The translations under genes were made by a program, and so were the position numbers. Source: Sulfuricurvum sp. IAE1 (GTDB lineage: Bacteria; Campylobacterota; Campylobacteria; Campylobacterales; Sulfurimonadaceae). Taken from it: a DNA stretch of 17,907 bases. The DNA is taken from the NCBI GenBank assembly GCA_945867285.1, contig CAMBHX010000021.1, forward strand, positions 1 through 17,907, in the 5' to 3' direction. Below, piece by piece: positions 1 to 7,335 of the stretch. Numbering within the stretch: the first letter of the stretch is position 1; each line of letters opens with the position of its first letter. The notes under the pieces were generated by a model. That model was not told the origin of the DNA. It was given only the letters and a program-made list of their open reading frames with translations, and searched no databases.

Positions 1-1727
1 GGCTGTTCGAGGAGCAAATCAAAACATGGAACACTCACGACATTTGCTATCACTCCACGTTCTTCAAGTTCTTTGGCAGTATCCATTGCCAAGGAAACTT
101 CCGAACCTGATGCCATTAATGTTACTGTAGCATTTTTTGTCTCGACCAACAAATAACCTCCATTATGGACATCTCCAAGAATTGGAGAAGGCAAAAGAGG
201 GAGATTCTGACGTGAACAGACAAAAGCACTCGGAGAATGGGTCATTGAAAGAGCTTTTTGCCATGCTTTTACATTCTCTTCCCCTGATGCAGGTCGATAA
301 ACATAAAAATTTGGCAATGCTCTAAATTGACTCAAATGCTCAACTGGCTGATGTGTCGGTCCATCTTCACCCACACCAATACTGTCGTGTGTCCAGATAA
401 AGAAATGTTGAATCCCAGCCAGTGCTGCAATACGCGCTGAGGGTTTAAGATAGTCACTAAAAACAAAAAATGTCGCACTAAAAGGGATAATAGTTCCATA
501 CAACGCCATAGCGTTAGTGATGGATGCCATAGCGTGCTCACGGATACCAAAATGGATATTTTTACCTTTTGGGAATTCGCCCATATTGACCAGTTCAGTT
601 TTGTTGGACGGCGCCAAATCCGCAGATCCGCCTAAAAATCCTGGAATTGCCTTTGCGATAGCATTGAGAATGATACCATTTGTGTTTCGAGTTGCATCTG
701 CTTTCTCAAACGTTGGCCATTGGATACGACTAAAATCGGGGTTAAGAAGTTGCTCATACGCTTCATTTTGTTCCATGAGGGGCAAAGTTTTGAGACGGTG
801 ATTCCACTCACGCTGCGCTAAATCACCTTTTTCAAGTGCACAACGAAAACGCTCAAGCACATCAGCACTTACAGCAAAAGTAGCGTCAGGGTCAAATCCT
901 GCGTCGATTTTGGCTTGTCGAATAACATCGTGACCCAATGGCGCACCGTGCGCATGGTGTGACCCTTCAAGCGCTCCTGCACCCTTAGCAATAACCGTGT
1001 TAGCAATAATCAATACAGGGCGCTCGATGAGCTTGGCTTGTGTTAATGCTCCATCAATCTCATCAAAATTATGTCCATCAATTTCCAAAACGGCCCAATT
1101 TTGAGATTCAAAACGGCTACGGATGTCTTCACTAAGGCTTAAATCTGTAGAACCTTCAATAGTGATACGGTTAGAATCGTAAATAAGTACCAAATTATCC
1201 AAACACATATGCCCTGCAATCGAGCACGCTTCATAACTAATCCCTTCTTCAAGATCACCATCACCACACAAACAATAGACATTATGGTCAATCATTTTCG
1301 CTGTTTCACTGTTGGTTTTATGTCCCACAAATTGTGATGCCATGGCAAAACCTACGGCATTGGCAATCCCTTGACCTAATGGCCCAGTAGTAATCTCAAT
1401 TCCCGCTGTATGTTCATATTCAGGATGCCCTGGAGTTTTGGAATCCAGTTGTCGAAATTGCTTAAGATCATTAATTTCCAGCCCGTATCCCCATAAATAA
1501 TTAAGTGAATAAATCAATCCTGTACCATGACCACCTGAAAAAACCAATCGGTCACGATTGAGCCATTTAGGATCTTTAGGGTTATGAACCATATGTTCAG
1601 ACAAAACCACCGCAATATCAGCCAAGCCCATAGGTGCACCGGGGTGTCCTGAATTAGCTTGCTGTACCATATCGGCAGCTAAAAAGCGGATTGTATCTGC
1701 CATTTTTTGGCGCATTGCATTGCTCAT
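1..1727 (-). CDS. tkt: Transketolase, C-terminus cut off by window edge
   Basis: Thiamine diphosphate enzyme of the non-oxidative pentose phosphate pathway, moving two-carbon units between sugar phosphates in the cytoplasm. The ATG at 1727 opens MSNAMRQKMADTIRFLAADM, followed by the family N-terminus ANSGHPGAPMGLAD. The cofactor-binding GDGDLEEG lies near 1250-1270, and the middle-domain stretch GKNIHFGIREHAMASI near 535-570. The frame stays open to base 1, where it reads SLAMDTAKELEERGVIANVV, the start of the C-terminal domain. About 575 codons are present. Families of about 640-660 residues imply that roughly 65-90 residues lie outside the window. The ribosome binding site AAGGAT sits in the end of ispA, and only 3 bases separate the two genes, so they are probably co-transcribed and coupled. 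The truncation is a window artefact, not a pseudogene. Confidence 0.96.
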   Translation of the reverse strand, partial: MSNAMRQKMADTIRFLAADMVQQANSGHPGAPMGLADIAVVLSEHMVHNPKDPKWLNRDRLVFSGGHGTGLIYSLNYLWGYGLEINDLKQFRQLDSKTPGHPEYEHTAGIEITTGPLGQGIANAVGFAMASQFVGHKTNSETAKMIDHNVYCLCGDGDLEEGISYEACSIAGHMCLDNLVLIYDSNRITIEGSTDLSLSEDIRSRFESQNWAVLEIDGHNFDEIDGALTQAKLIERPVLIIANTVIAKGAGALEGSHHAHGAPLGHDVIRQAKIDAGFDPDATFAVSADVLERFRCALEKGDLAQREWNHRLKTLPLMEQNEAYEQLLNPDFSRIQWPTFEKADATRNTNGIILNAIAKAIPGFLGGSADLAPSNKTELVNMGEFPKGKNIHFGIREHAMASITNAMALYGTIIPFSATFFVFSDYLKPSARIAALAGIQHFFIWTHDSIGVGEDGPTHQPVEHLSQFRALPNFYVYRPASGEENVKAWQKALSMTHSPSAFVCSRQNLPLLPSPILGDVHNGGYLLVETKNATVTLMASGSEVSLAMDTAKELEERGVIANVVSVPCFDLLLEQ

Positions 1728-1730
1728 AAA

Positions 1731-2579
1731 TTATCCTTTGTGTCTGTATAAATAATGTGAAAGTGTTGGTGAGAGTTCACGGACTAAATTCTCATCAAAA
1801 CTCTCCATTTGGAGCGTTAGTTTATCTGCCAAAGCATTGGCTTCCTCTATAGATTTTTCCAGTCCCAAGATTGTGACAAAGCTATTTTTTGCTTCATCAT
1901 TGTGGGTGGTTTTCCCAGCACTTGCACTGTCTTGTGTCACGTCGAGTATGTCATCTTGAATTTGAAATAACAACCCCAAATCAATCCCAAAATTATACAA
2001 CTCTTGGGCAATATCATCACGTCCTACAATAATCGCTCCCATCTTGAGCGATGCTGCTATGAGCTTTCCTGTTTTATGAATGTGAAGCATCTTAATTTGC
2101 TCAAGCGTCAGTGGCGTGTTTTCAAAAGTACAATCAATCGCTTGACCCAATACCATTCCATTAAGTCCTCCATTTGTGGAGAGCTCGCGTATCAACTTAA
2201 TGAGAACTGTATCACTAAAAGGAGCATGGGAAAGTACTTCAAAAGCATACGTGTTAAGTGCATCTCCGGCCAAAATAGCTGTAACGTCATCATATGTAGT
2301 GTGTAAGGTAGGTAGCCCACGGCGCAAGGAGGCATTATCCATAGCAGGTAAATCATCGTGAATCAGTGAGTACGTATGTAGGAGCTCGATAGACAAGGCT
2401 ACGTGGTAAGCACTCTGGCGCAAAAGAGGATTAAAAGCGTTAACAACACCCAATAGCAATGCAGGGCGAAATCGTTTTCCACCCCCTATAAGCATAGCTT
2501 GTAGTGATTGTTCATAATGAGGATGAAATGATAGGGAAGCAGGGAGATGGCTCAAAAGATACGCTTCAAATTGCTCCAT
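1731..2579 (-). CDS. ispA: Polyprenyl (farnesyl/geranyl-type) diphosphate synthase
   Basis: Short-chain trans-prenyltransferase that condenses isopentenyl diphosphate with allylic diphosphates, giving the C15 (or C20) precursor of quinones and undecaprenyl carrier. Both aspartate-rich Mg-diphosphate motifs are present: DDLPAMD at about residues 75-81, followed by the arginine pair LRRG, and the second DDILD at about 209-213 after FQIQ. The substrate-contact block GGKRFRP is near residues 32-38. I start at the ATG at 2579 (282 residues) and not at the GTG one codon upstream, because GAGG is then 8 bases away. It is 3 bases before tkt and 41-44 bases after panD in a likely ferredoxin-panD-ispA-tkt operon. 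DDxxxxD spacing in the first motif fits bacterial IspA. The exact chain length cannot be read safely. Confidence 0.92.
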   Translation of the reverse strand: MEQFEAYLLSHLPASLSFHPHYEQSLQAMLIGGGKRFRPALLLGVVNAFNPLLRQSAYHVALSIELLHTYSLIHDDLPAMDNASLRRGLPTLHTTYDDVTAILAGDALNTYAFEVLSHAPFSDTVLIKLIRELSTNGGLNGMVLGQAIDCTFENTPLTLEQIKMLHIHKTGKLIAASLKMGAIIVGRDDIAQELYNFGIDLGLLFQIQDDILDVTQDSASAGKTTHNDEAKNSFVTILGLEKSIEEANALADKLTLQMESFDENLVRELSPTLSHYLYRHKG

Positions 2580-2622
2580 CACCCCAACCTCTATTTTTGA
2601 TGCGATTTTACCACAACAGGGC

Positions 2623-2988
2623 TTAGATTTTTTCGATTATATCAGTGATTATATTCTCATCATCAACCAAAACCACTGTCGGCTTATAGGTTTTACGCTC
2701 TTCATCGTTAAAAGTTGCATATGCTACAATAATAATCTTGTCGCCTTTATGTACTTTTCGAGCTGCTGCGCCATTGAGACAAATATCTCGTTGACCTCTC
2801 TCGCCCAAAATGACGTAGGTTGAAAAACGCTCACCATTGTTGATGTTGAGAATTTCCACTTTTTGCCCTACGGATATCTTGGAAGCTTCAAGCAACTCTT
2901 CATCAATAGTAATAGATCCCACGTAATTGAGATTAGCATCTGTGACAGTAGCACGGTGAATTTTACTGTAGAGCATTTCGATCAACAT
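2623..2988 (-). CDS. panD: Aspartate 1-decarboxylase proenzyme
   Basis: Pyruvoyl enzyme that converts L-aspartate to beta-alanine for pantothenate and CoA. The 121-residue length is close to that of E. coli PanD. The self-cleavage site Gly24-Ser25 is visible in NYVGSITID; Ser25 becomes the pyruvoyl group. Lys9, Tyr22, Arg54 and Tyr58 (the last two in GERFSTY) align with the E. coli active-site residues. The NGAAAR block near residues 72-77 is also conserved. The ATG at 2988 is favoured because it puts these residues at the standard numbering; its ribosome binding site (GGGGCG) is modest. It starts 3 bases after the stop of the 2Fe-2S protein, which suggests coupling. Cleavage is normally autocatalytic, helped in enterics by PanM; no PanM-like gene is visible here. 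Confidence 0.96.
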   Translation of the reverse strand: MLIEMLYSKIHRATVTDANLNYVGSITIDEELLEASKISVGQKVEILNINNGERFSTYVILGERGQRDICLNGAAARKVHKGDKIIIVAYATFNDEERKTYKPTVVLVDDENIITDIIEKI

Positions 2989-2991
2989 AGT

Positions 2992-3366
2992 TTAGCGCCC
3001 CATTTGCTTCATCATAGCTGCAGCACTCATGGGTTCATCCCACAATTCAGCTGGAATCACATACTCACTAACCACTTCACCACCAATAATATGTTTATCG
3101 ATAATTTCAGTGATTTTTTCTTTCGTGAGATTTGAATACATGATATGTCCTGGTTCTACAAGCATAATGGGTCCTACATTGCAACGATTCATACATGATG
3201 TACGAATAGGCTGAACCGTCCCAATAATCCCTTTTTGCATCAAGGTTTGTGCCAAGTGTTGAAACAAATCCTGAGTTTGAGGATTAACACAGCTAGGCTT
3301 TGGCATTCCTGGAGGAGATGCTTGCTCGCACTTAAAAATATAAAACGCTGGTTGAGGAAGACCCAT
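2992..3366 (-). CDS. Thioredoxin-like [2Fe-2S] ferredoxin domain protein
   Basis: A 124-residue protein resembling the thioredoxin-fold ferredoxins (NuoE / Shethna-type family). Four cysteines, Cys13, Cys26, Cys58 and Cys62, are arranged C-x12-C and C-x3-C. The second pair lies in RTSCMNRCNVGPIM, typical of a [2Fe-2S] ligand set. No signal peptide or membrane segment is seen, so it is probably cytoplasmic. The start at 3366 is supported by AAGGAG 7 bases upstream. It is the first gene of a run with panD (3 bases away), ispA and tkt, and has its own -10 box at 3420-3425. The redox partner is unknown. NuoE is less likely because no other Complex I gene is near and the protein is shorter than typical NuoE. 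The tail from about residue 95 (WDEPMSAAAMMKQMGR) is Met-rich and lacks an obvious domain. Confidence 0.82.
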   Translation of the reverse strand: MGLPQPAFYIFKCEQASPPGMPKPSCVNPQTQDLFQHLAQTLMQKGIIGTVQPIRTSCMNRCNVGPIMLVEPGHIMYSNLTKEKITEIIDKHIIGGEVVSEYVIPAELWDEPMSAAAMMKQMGR

Positions 3367-3419
3367 AAACCGCTCCTTGTAAAATGTAGACTTTTTGTCC
3401 TGTTAAAAATAATGGCGCA

Positions 3420-3425
3420 ATTATA
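3420..3425 (-). promoter_or_regulatory. Candidate -10 box for ferredoxin-panD-ispA-tkt
   Basis: On the minus strand the 115-base gap after murE contains GGTATAATTGCGCC, a perfect TATAAT followed by a GC-rich discriminator, about 53 bases before the ferredoxin start. No good -35 hexamer lies 16-18 bases upstream, which is usual for vegetative promoters of Campylobacterota. It is the best reason to end the nifU-murE operon at murE and start a new unit here. Upstream run-through remains possible. Confidence 0.5.
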
Positions 3426-3436
3426 CCGAAATTGCA

Positions 3437-3458
3437 CCAAGACTCTTTAAAATCTTGG
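3437..3458 (-). terminator. Weak inverted repeat after murE
   Basis: CCAAGA and TCTTGG (6-base arms, 10-base spacer) form an inverted repeat in the murE/ferredoxin gap, just upstream of the -10 box at 3420-3425. No U-run follows on either strand, so it is a poor intrinsic terminator. It could equally be an operator-like palindrome, or chance. Confidence 0.2.
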
Positions 3459-3481
3459 ACTATTACGAAAAATTTAAGTTT

Positions 3482-4792
3482 TTACAGTTTAGATTGTTCT
3501 AGACTTGCTAAAATCTCGCGCACAACAACACGATCATCAAAAGGGAGATACTGATCATAAATAATTTGACTAGTCTCGTCCCCTTTACCCAAAATCAATA
3601 CAACTTCATCGCCACTTCGATCATGCAATGCCTGTGAAATTGCCGTACGTCGGTTAACATCTACAAATACTTTAGACTTATCTTCTATGCCGGCTAAAAT
3701 CTCTATGATAATAACATCAGGATCTTCAAAGCGCGGATTATCACTCGTCACATACACTTTTTTAGCATACATACTAGCAATTCTTCCCATCAATGGACGC
3801 TTAGTTCGATCACGATCCCCTCCTGCTCCAAATACAACCAACACCTCTTTTTCTTTGAGTGCATTAAGTACCTGTTCCATTCCATCTGGAGTATGTGCAA
3901 AATCTACTATAACCAATGGAGATTCACTTACCACTTCCATGCGTCCGCTCACACCTCCAAAATTTTCTAGCGTATCAGCTATTTTTTCTAAACTATCATT
4001 AGTAACCAAATGAACAGCTGCCATAGCTGCGGTAATATTGTAGAGGTTAAAAAATCCGTGTAGGGAGGTTGCAAACGTGATATGCTCTTCAAAATGTTTT
4101 AAAATACCACCAATACCATCATTGAGAGAATAAGCAAGTATTTTATAGGTAGCAGGATTTTCAACACCATAGGTGTAAGCATTTTTAAAATTAAATTGTG
4201 CTCTTGACTCATCTTTATTAATAAGTTTTTTAGACTCATCCGTAAAAAAGAGATTTTTAATCCGAATATATTCTTCAATACTCTTATGATAATCAAGATG
4301 ATCTTGTGTGATATTAGTGAGGACTTTCAAATCAAAATTAATACCAGCAATACGCTCCTGCTCTATAGCATGTGAGCTCACTTCCATAATAAAATACTTG
4401 CAACCAGCATTAATAGCGTGTAACATATGAGCGTACGTATTAAGCACTGTTGGTGTAGTGAGAGTTTTACCCTCAACTGCCTCATCATTCATGAAAAATC
4501 CACGAGTCCCCTGCATTGCGCATTTATACCCTAAATCCAATAACATTGAATATATGGTGCTCGCAGTAGTAGTTTTTCCATTGGTACCAGTAATACCTAT
4601 AACTTTAATACGATCAAGCTCTAAAAGTTTCCAACATTGATCAGGTGTTAATACAGCTATCACTCCATGCTCAAGTGCATCTTCTTTATATTTTTCATTT
4701 TGCTTAGTGAGTAAATAAGCACACTGTTCATCACACAAGCTAGAGTTTTCAGTAATATACTGATACGACTGATTAAATATTTCTACCTTCAA
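3482..4792 (-). CDS. murE: UDP-MurNAc-tripeptide synthetase (meso-DAP-adding), TTG start
   Basis: Cytoplasmic peptidoglycan ligase that adds the third stem-peptide residue to UDP-MurNAc-L-Ala-D-Glu using ATP. The P-loop GTNGKTT is at residues 69-75, a likely carbamylated lysine is Lys179 in IRIKNLFF, and the C-terminal domain carries GAGGDRDRTKRPLMG (about 322-336). DNPR at residues 351-354 is the signature for meso-diaminopimelate, so the substrate is predicted to be meso-DAP, as expected in a Gram-negative. At 436 residues it is shorter than E. coli MurE (about 495) but near the length I recall for Campylobacter and Helicobacter; the N-terminal domain is compact. The start is TTG at 4792-4790, sharing TTGA with the stop of the preceding TPR gene. 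AAGG lies 9 bases upstream. This suggests translational coupling. Confidence 0.94.
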   Translation of the reverse strand: MKVEIFNQSYQYITENSSLCDEQCAYLLTKQNEKYKEDALEHGVIAVLTPDQCWKLLELDRIKVIGITGTNGKTTTASTIYSMLLDLGYKCAMQGTRGFFMNDEAVEGKTLTTPTVLNTYAHMLHAINAGCKYFIMEVSSHAIEQERIAGINFDLKVLTNITQDHLDYHKSIEEYIRIKNLFFTDESKKLINKDESRAQFNFKNAYTYGVENPATYKILAYSLNDGIGGILKHFEEHITFATSLHGFFNLYNITAAMAAVHLVTNDSLEKIADTLENFGGVSGRMEVVSESPLVIVDFAHTPDGMEQVLNALKEKEVLVVFGAGGDRDRTKRPLMGRIASMYAKKVYVTSDNPRFEDPDVIIIEILAGIEDKSKVFVDVNRRTAISQALHDRSGDEVVLILGKGDETSQIIYDQYLPFDDRVVVREILASLEQSKL

Positions 4793-5379
4793 GATTGGGT
4801 ACCTTTTGCTAAACGTCGCAGTAGATTACGTAATTGTGCGTCATTAGGATAAACGCCTAATGCCCCCTCGAGATAGCTCATTGCCATTTCACTGTATCCA
4901 TTAGTTATAAGGTTGTCTAAAAAATCAACAAAATCTTCTTTTTCAGTAATAATTACTTTCGTCGAAAACATAATATTTTCAAAAATTCTTTTAAAATCAT
5001 CTTCATTACTTACAAGTTCTTTGAATTCACCATAAAGTATTCCATCAACATATTCTATGCGCTGCTGTGAAGAACTATCACTAAACAAAGTTGCAAGATG
5101 TTCTAGTGTTCCATCCATTGTTTCTAAAATTTCGCCAATCACTGTGTCAGCTTGATCCTTATCCTCGTCTTTGAGAATTGCATAGTAATCAAAAAGTGCT
5201 TGGGCACCTGCTTCACCACCTATTGCCATGTCGCATAAAATGGCACCATTATAGGCTTCTTTTGAAAGCGGATCATGACGCAAAATATTTGAATATTCCC
5301 GTAATGCTTCATCAAATTGTCCTGCCAGAAAATGATTACTAGCAGAATCTAGAGTTTTATTAATAGTGTAATTGTTCAT
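4789..5379 (-). CDS. TPR-containing protein between nifU and murE, function unknown
   Basis: A 196-residue, acidic, soluble protein with no signal peptide or membrane helix. Residues about 10-43 fit one tetratricopeptide repeat (ASNHFLAGQFDEALREYSNI, then a Pro at 37). A second repeat-like helical pair is near 155-190, where NGYSEMAMSYLEGALGVYP again has the small/large residue pattern. The middle (about 75-150) is helical and Asp/Glu-rich and I do not recognise it. TPRs mediate protein-protein contacts, so an adaptor role is an inference only. The ATG at 5379 has a strong GGGAGG 6-7 bases upstream. It overlaps murE by 4 bases and follows nifU after 77 bases. The setting suggests co-expression with murE. 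The family appears confined to this bacterial group as far as I can recall. Confidence 0.85.
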   Translation of the reverse strand: MNNYTINKTLDSASNHFLAGQFDEALREYSNILRHDPLSKEAYNGAILCDMAIGGEAGAQALFDYYAILKDEDKDQADTVIGEILETMDGTLEHLATLFSDSSSQQRIEYVDGILYGEFKELVSNEDDFKRIFENIMFSTKVIITEKEDFVDFLDNLITNGYSEMAMSYLEGALGVYPNDAQLRNLLRRLAKGTQS

Positions 5380-5456
5380 AATGTCCCTCCCTAATATACA
5401 GCTATATCGACTGAATTATCTCCTGAGTTTATCCCAAAAGCTTATTAAATACAACA

Positions 5457-5723
5457 TTAAATCGAGTTTTCCATGCCGTGTGGCACGTTTACTACGACTA
5501 ATTCCGGGTGTATGTCCATACGTAATTGACGTTCAACTCCGTATTTTAGCGTATTTCCACTACTTCCACAACCCACACATGCTCCTTGAAGCTGTACATA
5601 TACTGTCCCATTTTTAACATTTAAAAAGGCAATGTCTCCGCCATCCAGGGCCAACGATGGGCGTACCTTGTCAATTACATTGCGCACAGGCTGAATCAAC
5701 TCTTCATCAGTGAATGGAATCAT
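5457..5723 (-). CDS. NifU C-terminal-domain (Nfu-type) Fe-S scaffold protein
   Basis: An 88-residue stand-alone NifU_C domain, which carries or transfers Fe-S clusters to client proteins in the cytoplasm. The ligand motif is CVGC (Cys49, Cys52) within LQGACVGCGSSGNTLKYGVE, and the N-terminal helix ends in the family's LDGGDI (residues 26-31). It lacks the N-terminal IscU-like and central ferredoxin domains of full NifU and the A-type domain of NfuA, as in the small Nfu proteins of related bacteria. It heads the nifU-TPR-murE run, 132 bases downstream of rplQ. The ATG at 5723 has only a modest AAAGG ahead of it. Whether the ferredoxin further down is a client is not shown by the sequence. Confidence 0.9.
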   Translation of the reverse strand: MIPFTDEELIQPVRNVIDKVRPSLALDGGDIAFLNVKNGTVYVQLQGACVGCGSSGNTLKYGVERQLRMDIHPELVVVNVPHGMENSI

Positions 5724-5845
5724 ATTTTTTACCTTTTATTTACTTCAAATCTAATATGACACTATAGGAAATTTGGACTAAACAAGGGGTAATACGAAAA
5801 TAAATAGTTTGAAAGTGAAGTTATTTTTAAGGGGTTTATAGTGGT

Positions 5846-5869
5846 TCAAACTCGATTAAACGAGTTCGA
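5846..5869 (-). terminator. Stem-loop at the end of rplQ
   Basis: On the minus-strand RNA, UCGAACUCG and CGAGUUUGA pair over 9 positions (one G-U) around the loop UUUAAU, which contains the rplQ stop codon. No U-tract follows, so it is not a textbook intrinsic terminator. It may mark the 3' end of the alpha operon or protect it from exonucleases. Termination is inferred from its place at the end of the ribosomal operon. Confidence 0.4.
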
Positions 5870-6206
5870 TTGTTGCCATAGAAGTAGCATCACCACGACG
5901 AATACGAGTTTTAATGATACGAGTATACCCGCCATTACGCTCTGTATATTTAGGAGCAACAACACCCAAAAGATTTTTTGTTGCTTCTTTATTTTGTAAA
6001 ACTGCGAAGATTGAGCGGTGTGCATTCGCATCACCAACACGTGCAGTTGTAATCAATTTTTCAGCAAATGAACGTAATTCTTTTGCTTTAATCAATGTTG
6101 TTTCAATTTTACCATGCTCGAACAATGAGATGCTAAGATTAGTCAACAAGGCTTCACGGTGTGCGCTTGTACGTCCAAGCTTACGGTATCCATGACGATG
6201 TCTCAT
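5856..6206 (-). CDS. rplQ: 50S ribosomal protein L17
   Basis: A large-subunit protein near the peptide exit region. The N-terminus MRHRHGYRKLGRTSAHREAL is the family signature. EKLITTAR (about residues 49-56) and the end motif GGYTRIIKTRIRRGDA are also typical. The 116-residue length matches proteobacterial L17. Start at 6206 is supported by AAGGAG about 8 bases upstream. It is the last gene of the alpha operon, separated from rpoA by an unusually long 112 bases that contains a hairpin (6247-6267). A further stem-loop spans its stop codon. Confidence 0.97.
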   Translation of the reverse strand: MRHRHGYRKLGRTSAHREALLTNLSISLFEHGKIETTLIKAKELRSFAEKLITTARVGDANAHRSIFAVLQNKEATKNLLGVVAPKYTERNGGYTRIIKTRIRRGDATSMATIELV

Positions 6207-6246
6207 AGTCGTACTCCTTCTTTTTGCTTTTATTTATTTTATTCGG

Positions 6247-6267
6247 TAGAGGAATAAAATCCCTCTA
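6247..6267 (-). other. Hairpin in the rpoA-rplQ spacer
   Basis: TAGAGG and CCTCTA (6-base perfect arms) flank a 9-base AT-rich loop. On the RNA this is UAGAGGGAUUUUAUUCCUCUA, lying about 40 bases before the rplQ start. It has no following U-run. A processing or stability element between rpoA and rplQ is possible; chance cannot be excluded with 6-base arms. Confidence 0.35.
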
Positions 6268-6318
6268 GCTACGTTAACACTGGGCTTACTTCGGTAGTAG
6301 AGCAAGTGTATGCTATCT

Positions 6319-7314
6319 TTACTGACCTTCGATTTTCTTTTTAATGGCTGTAATCAAATCTGCTGGAAGCTCTTGCCCTACAGCATAACCAAATTCAGTG
6401 ATTTTTTCTAAAATCTCTTCAAATGATTTTTTACCAAGGTTTTTAACTTCTTTAAGATCATTTTGACTCATCAAAACGATTTCACCAATCAATTTTATGT
6501 TTGAACGATCAAGACAATTGAAACTACGAGCACTAAGCCCTAATTCTTCAACACGTGCACCCAAACGTTTAAGCTCAGGGTGCTCTTCATTTCGTTCAAC
6601 TGTTGGATTAGCAGATTTTATACTAACTTCACTGTTAAAAACAGCCATCTGAGCATACATAACATCCAAAGCATTTTTAAATGCATCAACTGGGGAGATT
6701 TGTCCATCAGTAACAATGTTCAAAATAACTTTTTCGAAATTTGGATTATCTTCTACAAGAACGTTGTCAATCGTATAGGTTGCACGACGAACTGGTGTAA
6801 AGTATGCATCCAATGCGATATAGCCATCCCCTAATAACTCACGGATATCTTCACTAGGAGTAAATCCAATACCTTGATAGATTTTGATTGAAAAATTAAG
6901 AGTTGCATCTTCGTTGAGCGTTGCCAAAAATCCATTAGGAGTAACGATTTCAACATCGTCATTCTCCAAATCACTACCGTGAATCTCACATGGGCCTGCG
7001 AAAGAATAGCTAATCTCTTTTTCTTTAAGGCCATTTTTGAGTTTGAATCGGATACCTTTAAGGTTAATAATGAAGTCAGAAATGTCTTCAAGCATTCCAC
7101 GAACCGAGTCAAACTCATGCTTTGCACCTTCGATTTTGATACCGACTGGCGCAAATCCTACTGAACTGCTTAATAAAAAACGACGAATAGGGTGAGCGAT
7201 TGACACCGCATAACCGGTTTCAAACGGGTACGCAATAATGTTCGCTTCATTCGCACTAATTTGCTCAACGACAAACTCTTTTGGTAGAAGCGGAGATGTT
7301 TTTATTTTTTTCAT
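6319..7314 (-). CDS. rpoA: DNA-directed RNA polymerase subunit alpha
   Basis: Assembles RNA polymerase as a dimer and contacts upstream promoter DNA and activators. The N-terminal domain (about residues 1-235) includes AHPIRRFLLSSSVGFAPVGIKIEG and AYFTPVRRATY. The C-terminal domain (about 252-320) carries GARVEELGLSARSFNCLDRS and NLGKKSFEEI. Arg263, Asn266 and Cys267 line up with E. coli Arg265, Asn268 and Cys269, which contact UP-element DNA, so UP-type promoter recognition should be intact. The 331-residue length is standard. ATG at 7314, 21 bases after rpsD. The usual order rpsD-rpoA-rplQ is kept. Confidence 0.98.
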   Translation of the reverse strand: MKKIKTSPLLPKEFVVEQISANEANIIAYPFETGYAVSIAHPIRRFLLSSSVGFAPVGIKIEGAKHEFDSVRGMLEDISDFIINLKGIRFKLKNGLKEKEISYSFAGPCEIHGSDLENDDVEIVTPNGFLATLNEDATLNFSIKIYQGIGFTPSEDIRELLGDGYIALDAYFTPVRRATYTIDNVLVEDNPNFEKVILNIVTDGQISPVDAFKNALDVMYAQMAVFNSEVSIKSANPTVERNEEHPELKRLGARVEELGLSARSFNCLDRSNIKLIGEIVLMSQNDLKEVKNLGKKSFEEILEKITEFGYAVGQELPADLITAIKKKIEGQ

Positions 7315-7335
7315 GCGAATTGCCCTTTTCAGTGA

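Noticed and set aside
137..801. Plus-strand open frames of 62 and 94 codons inside tkt
   Set aside because: They lie antisense to a clear, conserved transketolase frame and resemble no known protein.
1..1727. tkt as a pseudogene because it has no stop
   Set aside because: The frame is intact to base 1 and ends in mid-domain; the missing part is simply outside the window.
5724..5855. Promoter for nifU in the gap after rplQ
   Set aside because: TATAGT and TATTAG occur on the minus strand, but no pair with acceptable spacing stands out. Run-through from rplQ is possible.
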